From Gaiella occulta (GTDB taxonomy: Bacteria; Actinomycetota; Thermoleophilia; Gaiellales; Gaiellaceae), in contig NZ_QQZY01000008.1 in assembly GCF_003351045.1 (NCBI RefSeq), forward strand, positions 62,001 through 126,000: a stretch of DNA of 64,000 bases. Direction: 5' to 3'. The position numbers and the translations under genes are program-made. The notes beneath the pieces are model-generated. The model ran no database searches. It worked only from the letters and a program-made list of their open reading frames with translations, and was not told where the DNA came from. Below are positions 45,584 to 53,070 of this stretch, one piece after another (within the stretch, counting starts at the first letter, position 1; each line of letters starts with the position of its first letter).

Positions 45584-45608
45584 GGTTTCTGACTCTTAGT
45601 CGAAAACC
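45584..45608. promoter_or_regulatory. Palindromic operator-like site before nadB
   Basis: GGTTT, GACT, CTT, AGTC, AAACC form a two-part inverted repeat centred at 45596, 5 bp upstream of the nadB ATG. A protein operator for NAD-responsive repression (NrtR- or NiaR-like) would be placed here. The half-site GACT/AGTC is suggestive only. As RNA it could also fold over the ribosome binding region. Confidence 0.45.
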
Positions 45609-45710
45609 GTGCGGGAAGTGTACCACGGGCCATGACCCCTGCGGCGCGGCTGCACGCGCGCCGGCTCGCCCACGCCGCAGGGCAGACGGGAAGAGGCGCC
45701 GACAAACGGC

Positions 45711-45716
45711 TATCCT
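45711..45716 (+). promoter_or_regulatory. -10 element upstream of tRNA-Thr
   Basis: TATCCT lies 9 bp upstream of the tRNA start. No clear -35 is visible. Confidence 0.35.
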
Positions 45717-45725
45717 CCGATCCTT

Positions 45726-45798
45726 GCCCTCTTAGCTCAGTTGGTAGAGCACCTCCATGGTAAGGAGGGGGTCGGCGGTTCGAGTCCGCCAGAGGGCT
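45726..45798 (+). tRNA. tRNA-Thr (anticodon GGT)
   Basis: The acceptor GCCCTCT (45726-45732) pairs with AGAGGGC (45791-45797), with discriminator T at 45798. The D arm has TAGCTCAGTTGGTAGAGC, the anticodon stem CCTCC/GGAGG holds loop ATGGTAA with anticodon GGT, and the T arm has GGCGGTTCGAGTCCGCC. CCA is not encoded. Mobile-element remains begin directly downstream. Confidence 0.95.
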
Positions 45799-46229
45799 TC
45801 GCAAACTTCCTGCTAATCATGGAGTTTTGGTTCGGATTTGTTTGCAGATGGCCCCGTATGTGGTGGGTATGGAGCTGTTTATGGAGCTTTCAGGTTTTCG
45901 AGGACTCCCATCTCGCTCCAAAACTGGCAACAGACTGTCCCATCAGGTGGTGCTGACCAGCCAACAAGTGATGGAGCTGATGGAGCGTTCTCGAGTCTCT
46001 CGGCAACGCAGAACCCCCGACTCGAAGTCAGGGGTGGAGTTGGAATTGACCCGCCTATGCGGAGCTACGCATAGGCGGGGCTATGACGAGTTCGGGGCTA
46101 TGCGGAGTCGGGCCGACGGCGGGACCCGAAGTGCTCTCTCGCTGAGGGTTGGCCCGGCTGACTCGTTGCCGGGGCTGCGCATAGTCCGGATGCTCCTTCC
46201 GGTGTTGTCGTTCCGGAAAGGAGCACTAC
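45799..46229. other. Non-coding, AT-richer left flank of the recombinase element
   Basis: This 431-bp stretch has no convincing gene. It is visibly richer in A/T (for example GGAGTTTTGGTTCGGATTTG) than any neighbour, and its short open frames lack codon bias. It holds several TGGAGCTG-type repeats, a strong 12-bp inverted repeat (46050-46079) and a family of CTATGCGnAG decamers. It is probably the left end of the RIT-type element together with foreign DNA inserted beside tRNA-Thr. Confidence 0.6.
46050..46184. repeat. Inverted repeat and CTATGCG-family decamer cluster
   Basis: Perfect 12-bp arms CCCGCCTATGCG (46050-46061) and CGCATAGGCGGG (46068-46079) surround a 6-nt spacer. Decamers related to CTATGCGGAG occur at 46055 (+), 46065 (-, CTACGCATAG), 46081 (+, CTATGACGAG), 46098 (+) and 46175 (-, CTGCGCATAG). 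Direct copies GGGGCTATGaCGAG and GGGGCTATGcGGAG lie at 46077 and 46094. Repeated, partly palindromic sites beside recombinase genes look like recombinase-binding sites at an element end. Confidence 0.6.
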
Positions 46230-47153
46230 GTGTCAGTCGAATTGTGGACCCTCGAAACGCTGGTCGAGGCGTACAAGCAGCATCAGCGCCGCACGCGCGG
46301 GCTGCGTGAGCAGACGCTGCACGGTTACGAGCGCTTCGTGCGGCTGTTCGTCCGCGCGGCCCTCGGTGATGATCCGATCGATCCAGGGCAGCTCGGCCCC
46401 GCCGACGTCGTCGGGTTCATGGCCGCGATGCGGTGGCGCTTCTCTCCCCGCTCGATGAAGGCGGTTCGTACCGCGCTGCGCTCGTTCTTTCGTTTCCTGC
46501 GCGTCGAGGGGCTGTGCGACGAGCGGCTCGAGGCGGCGCTCCCGAGGGTCGCGTATTGGCGGCTGTCGATGCTTCCTCGCTGCCTGAGCGACGAGCAGCT
46601 GGCGCTGGTGCTCGCGTCGCTGGATGCGTCGAGGCCGTGCGGGCGCAGGGACCGAGCGATCGTGGTCTGTCTGGCGAGCTTGGGCCTGCGACCGGGTGAG
46701 CTCGCCGACCTGCGGCTCGAGGACATCGACTGGCGCGCCGGCACCATCCTGCTGCGCGAGCGCAAGACCCGCCGCGGCGCCGTGCTGCCGCTTCCGCGCG
46801 AGGCCGGCCGGGCGGTCGTCGCCTATCTGCGCGAGGAGCGCCCGGCGACCAAAGAGCGGCGCGTGTTCGTGCAGCAGCTGGGAGCGCGTCGCGGCCGACC
46901 GCTGACGGGCAACGCCGTCTCGGGCGTCGTCGTGCGGGCGCTTCGGCGCGGCGGAGTCGAGGCGCCGCTCGCGGGTGCCTACGTCTTGCGCCACACGGTG
47001 GCGAGCCGGCTGGTGCGGCGAGGGGCGAGCCTGAAGGAGGTCGCCGACTTGCTCGGCCACCGCGCGCTCGACACGACGACGATCTACGCCAAACTCGATC
47101 TGGCGGCGCTGCGCGAGGTCGCGCTTCCCTGGCCGCAGAAGGTGACCCGGTAA
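46230..47153 (+). CDS. Tyrosine recombinase, first of trio (RitA-like)
   Basis: The 307-aa phage-integrase-family protein has a core-binding SAM-like domain (about 10-95) and a catalytic domain (about 115-300). The catalytic residues are present: Arg in SLGLRPGELADL, Lys in RERKTRR, the His-x-x-Arg of YVLRHTVASRL, His in LLGHRALDTT and Tyr in TIYAKLD. GTG 46230 has AAGGAG 7 nt upstream. The stop TAA overlaps the position where the next recombinase should start. The sequence looks intact, so it could still bind or act. Confidence 0.85.
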   Translation: MSVELWTLETLVEAYKQHQRRTRGLREQTLHGYERFVRLFVRAALGDDPIDPGQLGPADVVGFMAAMRWRFSPRSMKAVRTALRSFFRFLRVEGLCDERLEAALPRVAYWRLSMLPRCLSDEQLALVLASLDASRPCGRRDRAIVVCLASLGLRPGELADLRLEDIDWRAGTILLRERKTRRGAVLPLPREAGRAVVAYLREERPATKERRVFVQQLGARRGRPLTGNAVSGVVVRALRRGGVEAPLAGAYVLRHTVASRLVRRGASLKEVADLLGHRALDTTTIYAKLDLAALREVALPWPQKVTR

Positions 47154-48103
47154 CGGCGCCGAGCTTCCTGCCGCTGGTCGACGACTACCTTGCCTACCGG
47201 CGCGGGCTGGGTTTCGCGCTGGAGACGCCGGCCTGGCTTTTGCGCGACTTCGCCCGCTACGCCGACTGGAGCGGACACCGGGGGCCGCTGACGAGCGGGC
47301 TCGCGGTCGGCTGGGCGCTCTCTTCGCGCTCGAGCGATCCGGCCCAGCCCGCTCGGCGGCTGGCGGCGGTGCGCCAATTTGCCCGCTACCTGGCGCTGCT
47401 CGAGCCGGCGACCGAGGTGCCGCCGGACGGGCTGCTCGGCCGGGTGCCGCACCGCCGGCGGGCGCACATCTTTAGCGAGGTCGAGCTCGCCGCGCTCCTG
47501 CGTGAGGCGAGCCTGCTGCTGCCCCGGCGCGGGCTGCGCCCGCGCACCTACGTGACCTTCTTCTCGCTGCTCGTCTCGACCGGGCTGCGGCTGTCGGAGG
47601 CGTGCCAGCTCGACTGCGGCGACGTCGACCTCGACGCCGGCGTCCTCACCATTCGGGAAGGCAAGTTCCGCAAGAGCCGTCTCGTCCCGCTGCATCCGAG
47701 CGCCGCCGCGGCGCTCGCCCGCTACGCCGCCGAGCGTGACCGATGCTGCGACCCGGTCGAGCCCGGCCGCTTCTTCCGCACCGAGCGCGCCCCGGCGCTC
47801 ACCGCCGCGGCGGTCGAGAAGACGTTCAGCCGGATCGGGCAGCGGCTCGGCTGGACCGCGCAGGGGCGGGCATGCCGCCCGCGGATCCACGACCTGCGCC
47901 ACACCTTCGCCGTCCGCCGGCTGCTTGGCTGGTACGAGGAAGGCGCCGATCTCGAGCGCAAGCTACTCGCCCTCTCCACCTACCTCGGCCACGCCAAGGT
48001 CAGCGACACCTACTGGTACCTGACCGGCGTCCCCGAGCTGCTGGCGATCGCCGCGCAGCGCTTCGAGCGCTACGCCCGAGCCGAGCAAGGAGGCACATCA
48101 TGA
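47150..48103 (+). CDS. Tyrosine recombinase, second of trio (RitB-like), start codon lost
   Basis: The frame from 47150 encodes 317 aa with an N-terminal LPLVDDYLAYRRGLGFALET that matches the usual start of this family. The first codon is GTA (47150-47152), overlapping the TAA stop of the first gene. A GTG start in a GTGA overlap would differ by one G-to-A change. No ATG, GTG or TTG lies upstream of TTG 47240 in this frame. Catalytic parts are present: STGLRLSEACQLDC, FRKSRLVPLH, RIHDLRHTFAVRRL, LGHAKVSDTYWYL. It is either translated poorly from a weak codon or is a pseudogene. Confidence 0.7.
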   Translation, partial: VTAPSFLPLVDDYLAYRRGLGFALETPAWLLRDFARYADWSGHRGPLTSGLAVGWALSSRSSDPAQPARRLAAVRQFARYLALLEPATEVPPDGLLGRVPHRRRAHIFSEVELAALLREASLLLPRRGLRPRTYVTFFSLLVSTGLRLSEACQLDCGDVDLDAGVLTIREGKFRKSRLVPLHPSAAAALARYAAERDRCCDPVEPGRFFRTERAPALTAAAVEKTFSRIGQRLGWTAQGRACRPRIHDLRHTFAVRRLLGWYEEGADLERKLLALSTYLGHAKVSDTYWYLTGVPELLAIAAQRFERYARAEQGGTS

Positions 48104-48763
48104 GCCCGACACCGGCCGGCTTCCCGGCGCTGCTACAGGAGTTCTTCCAGCGGCGCCTGCTCGCCGAGCGCGGCGCCAGCGCGCACACGATCGCGAGCTA
48201 CCGCGACACCTTCAAGCTGCTGCTCCGCTACGCCGAGCAGCGCACCGGACGGACAGCGTCGGCGCTGACCCTCGACGACCTCGACGCGCCGCTGGTGCTC
48301 GACTTCCTCGACCACCTCGAGCAAGCGCGCGGCAATTCGCCGCGCACGCGCAACCTCCGCCTGACCGCGATCCGCTCCTTCATGCGCCACGCCTCCCTCC
48401 GCGATCCCGCCGCGCTGCCGATCGCCCAGCGCGTGCTTGCCATCTCGCCAAACGCTTCGACCGGCCCGCGCTCGACTTCCTCTCCCGCGCCGAGGTCGAG
48501 GCGCTGCTCGACGCATCCGACCCCACCAGCTGGAGCGGCCAGCGCGACGCCGTCCTGCTCGCCGTGCTCTACAACAGCGGCGCCCGCGTCTCCGAGCTCG
48601 TCGGCCTGCGCGTCGCCGACCTGCTCCTCGACCGCGCCTCCGCCCTCCACCTCCACGGCAAAGGGCGCAAGGAGCGCATCGTCCCGCTCTGGAAGAGCAC
48701 CGCCGCGAAGCTGCGCGCCTGGCTTCGGCGCATCGACCAAAGCCCCGACGCGCCCGTCTTGTC
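48100..48763 (+). pseudogene. Tyrosine recombinase, third of trio (RitC-like), frameshifted and truncated
   Basis: ATG 48100 overlaps the second gene (ATGA) and follows AAGGAGG. The first 115 residues read as a core-binding domain with GASAHTIASYRDTFKLLLRY. At about 48447-48456 one base is missing. Homology then continues in another frame with KRFDRPALDFLSRAEVEALL, YNSGARVSELVGLRVADLL and GKGRKERIVPLWKS. It stops at SPDAPVL, before the HxxR, His and Tyr catalytic residues. The gene is therefore dead. Confidence 0.8.
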
Positions 48764-49903
48764 CTGCCAGCGCTTCACGTTGCGTTGGGTGTAGCGGACG
48801 ATCTCGATCATGCTCTCGCACGGGTTCGTCGACGAGAGGGTCGCGGCGAGGTTGCCGGTGATCCCGAGCCGCATCAACGTCAGGGTGTCGTCCAGGCCTT
48901 CGCGGAGCGAGCCGGCGGCGTCAGGCCATGTCTGCTCGAGTTCGCCGGCGAGGAGTTGCAGCCGCTGCGCGGCCAGCAGCGGATCGGTCAGCGACCAGGC
49001 CGCCCTGACCCGGACGCGGACCGTGTCGCGGTCGCGTTCGGGCAGCAGATCGGTGACGTTGCGCTCCTTGTGGCGGTGGCAGCGCTGCACCAGCGCGTGC
49101 TCGCCGAAGACGTCCTTGGTCGCGCGCCTGAGCGCCCTGGCGCCGTCGATGACGAACAGGATCGCCTGCTCGGGATCGAGGCCGCGGTCGACGAGATCGG
49201 CCAGCAGCGCCCGCGCGAGCGTGGCGTTCTCCGTCGAGCCTTCCCACAGCCCGAGCGGGATCTTGACGCCGTCAGTCGTGATGCCGAGTGCGACGACGTG
49301 CGTGCGCTCGGCGATCTCCAGGCCGTCGAGCATCATCACCGCCAGCCGCACGTCGTCCAGCCGGCGCGACATCAGCTCACCAAGCGCGGTGCGCGTGCGC
49401 TCGATGAACATGTCCGAGACCGCGGTCTTCCCGGTCGACGACGACGCCTCTTCGACTGCGCCGCCGACGGGCTCGCCGACGCGGGCGAACTTGCGGGTCG
49501 AGATACCGGCGAGCATCCGGTCCATCACCGCCCGCGTCAACGGATCGCGGTCGGCGAAATACTCGTAGCTCTCAACCGGCAGCTCGCGTTCGCCGTCGGC
49601 CGTACGCATCCGCGGGCGGCGGACAGCGACCCGCCGGCCGCCCAACGTCATCGACCCGTCCTCGTGGCCGTGCCGGACCGCGACGCGACCAGGGTCGTGC
49701 TTGCCCTTGACGCCCACGACCTCATCGACCTCGAGCTCCATCAACTCGTACACGACGCCCAGCCCGACGCCGACGCTCAGCGCGAGCAGACCCTCCCTCG
49801 CTGCCCCAACGAGCTCGCCCAGCGCCTCCTGCATTCGCGGCGGGAGCGCACTCTCCGACGCCCGCCCAGTCGTAACGACCTGGCCGACAAGTACCTTCTT
49901 CAC
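48569..49903 (-). pseudogene. IS256 (mutator) family transposase, C-terminally truncated
   Basis: The open frame runs to 48569, but only 49903 to about 48761 matches the family. The DDE residues are present: Asp in LAVMMLDGLEI, Asp in ILFVIDGARALRRA and Glu in LSSTNPCESMIE. The conserved VQRCHRHKERNVTD and RNVKRWQD are present. After RWQD the usual DGxMRLRWTAAGM and final helix are replaced by an antisense read of the RitC remnant. The GTG start has AGGAGG upstream. About 30-40 residues and the right terminal repeat are missing, so transposition in cis is unlikely. Confidence 0.85.
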
Positions 49904-50147
49904 GGCGGTTCCTCCTGTCTCGATGGACTTCAGACACCCGTCACGGTCACAGCAAGACCGGACAAGGCGGGAGGACCGCCATTCAAAGTTCTACGAGATC
50001 TCGGACAACCTCGAGGTGTGACGCGAACGTTCGTAACCACTCGGGTCGCGAGCACGCGACATGGCCGGGGATACTGAATCCGGTGATAGATAGCCACCAA
50101 TCCCGATCCTCAGTCGGCCCCTTTCGCCGATGACGCATGAGGCAACG
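49904..50147. other. Non-coding stretch between IS remnant and catabolic operon
   Basis: This contains the transposase ribosome site (AGGAGG on the minus strand) and probably the remaining IS end at about 49970-50020. I cannot define a terminal inverted repeat because its partner is gone. No gene or tRNA fragment is seen, and no second copy of the tRNA-Thr 3' end. Confidence 0.4.
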
Positions 50148-50948
50148 TCAGCCGGGCCGCTGGACCCCCTGCCGTCCGTTCGCGAGCAGGTCGCGGAAGT
50201 CGTCGATCGCGCCGGACGGGGCAAGCGCGAAGCTCGGGCCTCGACTAGGCTCGAGACCGGTGAGTTCGTGGATCCGAACCCATGACTCGCTCGACTTGAG
50301 TGTGACGGCCACGGAGTTCACGACCGGCGCGTGCCCGACGGTCAGGCCCCGTTCACCCCGCAGCAGCAGCGACGGAAGCGCACCTGCGGGAACAATGACG
50401 TCGGCACCGTCATCGACGATCGGTTGGACGAGTTCGGAAAAGCGGGCGAGCATCCGGGTGAGTGCCTGCTCGTCGCCGGCGAATGATGCGGCGAAGTCCT
50501 CGACGACAACTCCGAGTCCGACGACGTGGGAGATGCGACCGGAGAGACCGTAAAGGTCGGCCTGCTCCAGGTGCCACCGCTCGAACACCGGGTCGATCGT
50601 CACCAGTCCGATGTTCCGCCCAATCTGCGCGGCCCAGTGCAGGGACGTCTCGCCGAGGCCGACCACCGGGATCGCAAGCGCCGATCGTGCCTCGTAGAGC
50701 CCGGGATCCTGGAAGTGCCCCATCACGAAGGCGTCGTAGCCCTGGACTGAGGCCTCGAGCGCGTTGTCGATGGCGAGCGCTGCGCACCTGAACTCGGTGA
50801 GCCGCCCGAAGTGGCGGTCGCCGGGTGCGATGCCGTGGACGTCGACGGTGGTACCGGCATCCGCGATGTCGTTCAGGTACTCGCCCAGGCGCGCGAGATA
50901 CGGCTCGTTCTGGACGGGGTCGACGAAGCTCTGCCACCAGATCTGCAT
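50148..50948 (-). CDS. Aspartate/glutamate (hydantoin) racemase-family protein lacking both catalytic cysteines
   Basis: The 266-aa product has the two-domain Asp/Glu racemase fold: QIWWQSFVDPV at the start, YDAFVMGHFQDPGLYEAR near residue 70-87, PVVGLGETSLHWA, and GADVIVPAGALPSLL near 185-200. In hydantoin and aspartate racemases the two active-site Cys lie in the segments that here read MGHFQ and PAGA. Both are replaced. It may bind a ligand, or use another chemistry such as decarboxylation or isomerisation. ATG 50948 has AGGAGG 8 nt upstream. It is the last gene of the operon, 94 bp after the flavoprotein. Confidence 0.75.
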   Translation of the reverse strand: MQIWWQSFVDPVQNEPYLARLGEYLNDIADAGTTVDVHGIAPGDRHFGRLTEFRCAALAIDNALEASVQGYDAFVMGHFQDPGLYEARSALAIPVVGLGETSLHWAAQIGRNIGLVTIDPVFERWHLEQADLYGLSGRISHVVGLGVVVEDFAASFAGDEQALTRMLARFSELVQPIVDDGADVIVPAGALPSLLLRGERGLTVGHAPVVNSVAVTLKSSESWVRIHELTGLEPSRGPSFALAPSGAIDDFRDLLANGRQGVQRPG

Positions 50949-51042
50949 GTGTCATTCCTCCTGGGGCTCGGCCGCCCCACCTTGTCGTTTGAGAGCCACA
51001 CCGAAACGTCCCGCAACACGCGCGGTCGTGGGCGTGGCCCGG

Positions 51043-53070
51043 CTAGAGCGCACGTCCAAGCGCCTCGGCCTCGTGGATGACCGCGAGTGTCGTGCGCGGG
51101 GACCGCGCATCGCCGACGAGTCTCACCGCCTTGCCTTCGGCGCGCAGCCCGTTGAAGAGGGCGTCCTGACGTACGCGCTGCATGGCGAGCACGATCGAGT
51201 CCACCTCCTCGATCACCGACGCCTCTCCTCCCCAGACGTCGTCGAGGACGACGCGACGAGCTTCGATCGAGCCGATGTCGTGCCAGATCGTCAGCTCGAC
51301 GCCCAGGCGACGCAGGCGAGGCATCACGTGCGGCAGCTCGAGCTCGACCGCCGCCTCGGCACCGATCGTCGGGGCGGGCGTCACGATGTGCACCCGGGCT
51401 CCTGCCGTGGCGAGCACCTCGGCGAGCCCGAGGGGCGCGTAGGTGCCGGTCTCGTCCGCGATGACGACCCGGTGCCCGAAGGATCGTGGATCCCGTCGCG
51501 CACGCTCGAGCGCAGCGCCGAGTCCCTGGACAGGCGCGCCGTGGATCCCGGGGATCCCAGCTCTCTCTGGGCGGCGCGCACTGACTCCGGTCTCATCCCA
51601 GCTCGCGCCGGTTGCGACGACGAACGTGTCAGCCGACATGGCAAGGAGGCTCCCGACGTCCAGCGCGATACCGGTCTCGAGCCGCCCTTCGCAGCGTTCG
51701 ATCGCAGCGACGAGGTCGTCCACCGCGCGGCACCAACTTTCACGCGTCGGCAGCCAGGCGATCTCGCGCAGGTGCCCCCCGGGCTCGTTCTCTCGCTCGA
51801 TCACGGTGACGTCGTGGCCCCGGGCCGCGGCGGTAGCAGCGACGCGAAGCCCCGCGGGCCCGGCGCCGATCACGACGATCCTGCGGGGGACGTCCACCCG
51901 GGTCAGCGACCCGACGCCCCAACGCTCCTCGCGTCCGGTCGTCGGATTCACGACGCAGGCGACCTCGATGCCGCGGAGCGCACGGCCGACGCAGACGTTC
52001 GCTCCAACGCACCGGCTCGTCTCGGCGCCGCGCCCTTCCCTCGCCTTGCGGATGAGATGCGGATCGGCGAGGTGCGCTCTCGTCATCGCGACCACGTCGG
52101 CATCGCCCGCGGCGACGGCCCGTGCGGCCATGCGCAGATCGACGACGCGCCCTGCGACGAACACGGCGGCACGGTCGCCGACCGCGCGCTTCGCGGAGGC
52201 GGCTGCTGCGAGGGCGTGGTTCTCGGGCACGCTCATCGACGCGATCGTCATGTACTCGGCGTGCGACGCCCCGATCGACACGTCGAAGAAGTCGTAGATC
52301 GCGGCGTCGACGAGGACGGCGAGCTGCGCCAGGGTCTCATCGATCGTGATGCCTGCGGGGCCGATGCACTCGTCGTACGTCAGGGCAAGGCCGAGCGGGA
52401 GATCGTCTCCCACCTCTGTCCGGATTGCGGCGCCGATCTCCAAAGCCAGCCTGCAGCGCCTCTCGACGCTGCCGCCGTACTGGTCGTCGCGCCGGTTGTA
52501 GAACGGGCTGAGGAACTGCCCGACAAGCCACCCGTGCGCACCGTGCACCTCGACGCCGTGGAGCCCGCCGTCCCGCATGTTGCGGGCGGAGCAGGCGAAG
52601 TCGCGAACCAGCTGGGCGATCTCTTCGACGGCGAGCGGCTCGGGCATCTCTCCCCCGGGCGACGGCACGTGCGACGGCGCGCGTACCGGGGCCCAGTGGT
52701 CGAGCCCGACGGTGCTGGATCCCATCCCGCCCCCTGCCACAAGCTGAGCGAAGAGTCGGGTCGGGTGCTCGGCGAGAGCAGCGGTGAGCTCCTGGAACCG
52801 CTGGACAGTCTCCGTGTCGTAGGCCGCGATCGCACCGGGGAACGGTGTCTCGCTGAGCGGGCTGGCGCTGAGCTGTTCGGTGAAGAGGAGCCCGACGCCG
52901 CCCAGCGCGCGCTCGCGATAGAAGGCCAGGTGCCGGTTCCCGAGGTGCCCGCCGCTGCCGTATCGCAGCGTCGTGGCGGAGCACATGACGCGGTTCGGCA
53001 GGATGGCGGCCCGGAGCTCCAGCGGCTGCCAGAGTGCGTCGAGTTCGCCGTCCGGGAGCTGGTCAGGCAC
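51043..53070 (-). CDS. Old-yellow-enzyme / dienoyl-CoA-reductase-type flavoprotein, N-methylproline-demethylase-like
   Basis: The 675-aa three-part protein has an FMN TIM barrel (about 10-350; RAAILPNRVMCSATT, HGWLVGQFLSPFYNRRDDQYGGS). An Fe-S segment (about 345-375) and a C-terminal FAD/NAD(P) module (about 390-670; VVIGAGPAGLRVAATAAARG) follow, as in trimethylamine dehydrogenase and 2,4-dienoyl-CoA reductase. The Fe-S segment reads CVGANVC and later VACVVNPTTGRE. One ligand of the usual CxxCxxxC is Ala, a pattern I recall from N-methylproline demethylases. GTG 53070 gives an 8-bp overlap with ald. In context it may remove an N-methyl group from the imported substrate. Confidence 0.75.
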   Translation of the reverse strand: MPDQLPDGELDALWQPLELRAAILPNRVMCSATTLRYGSGGHLGNRHLAFYRERALGGVGLLFTEQLSASPLSETPFPGAIAAYDTETVQRFQELTAALAEHPTRLFAQLVAGGGMGSSTVGLDHWAPVRAPSHVPSPGGEMPEPLAVEEIAQLVRDFACSARNMRDGGLHGVEVHGAHGWLVGQFLSPFYNRRDDQYGGSVERRCRLALEIGAAIRTEVGDDLPLGLALTYDECIGPAGITIDETLAQLAVLVDAAIYDFFDVSIGASHAEYMTIASMSVPENHALAAAASAKRAVGDRAAVFVAGRVVDLRMAARAVAAGDADVVAMTRAHLADPHLIRKAREGRGAETSRCVGANVCVGRALRGIEVACVVNPTTGREERWGVGSLTRVDVPRRIVVIGAGPAGLRVAATAAARGHDVTVIERENEPGGHLREIAWLPTRESWCRAVDDLVAAIERCEGRLETGIALDVGSLLAMSADTFVVATGASWDETGVSARRPERAGIPGIHGAPVQGLGAALERARRDPRSFGHRVVIADETGTYAPLGLAEVLATAGARVHIVTPAPTIGAEAAVELELPHVMPRLRRLGVELTIWHDIGSIEARRVVLDDVWGGEASVIEEVDSIVLAMQRVRQDALFNGLRAEGKAVRLVGDARSPRTTLAVIHEAEALGRAL

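Larger units (their letters stand above)
46050..49980. mobile_element. Degraded RIT-type (three-recombinase) element joined to a truncated IS256-family insertion sequence
   Basis: Three tyrosine recombinase genes lie in tandem with 4-bp overlaps, the organisation of recombinase-in-trio elements. The second has lost its start codon and the third is frameshifted and cut off. At about 48758-48763 the third gene's homology stops and an oppositely oriented IS256-type transposase begins, itself lacking its C-terminus. The left repeats lie at 46050-46184. No right-hand copy of these repeats is visible, so the right end was lost. The outer limits are approximate. Confidence 0.7.

Noticed and set aside
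45838-46074. A short open frame in the AT-rich flank after tRNA-Thr
   Set aside because: No codon bias, no ribosome site and no recognisable domain. It crosses the inverted repeat.
49904-50147. A second copy of the tRNA-Thr 3' end as right attachment site
   Set aside because: I compared the tRNA 3' sequence by eye with this stretch and found no match, so an attachment-site duplication is not claimed.
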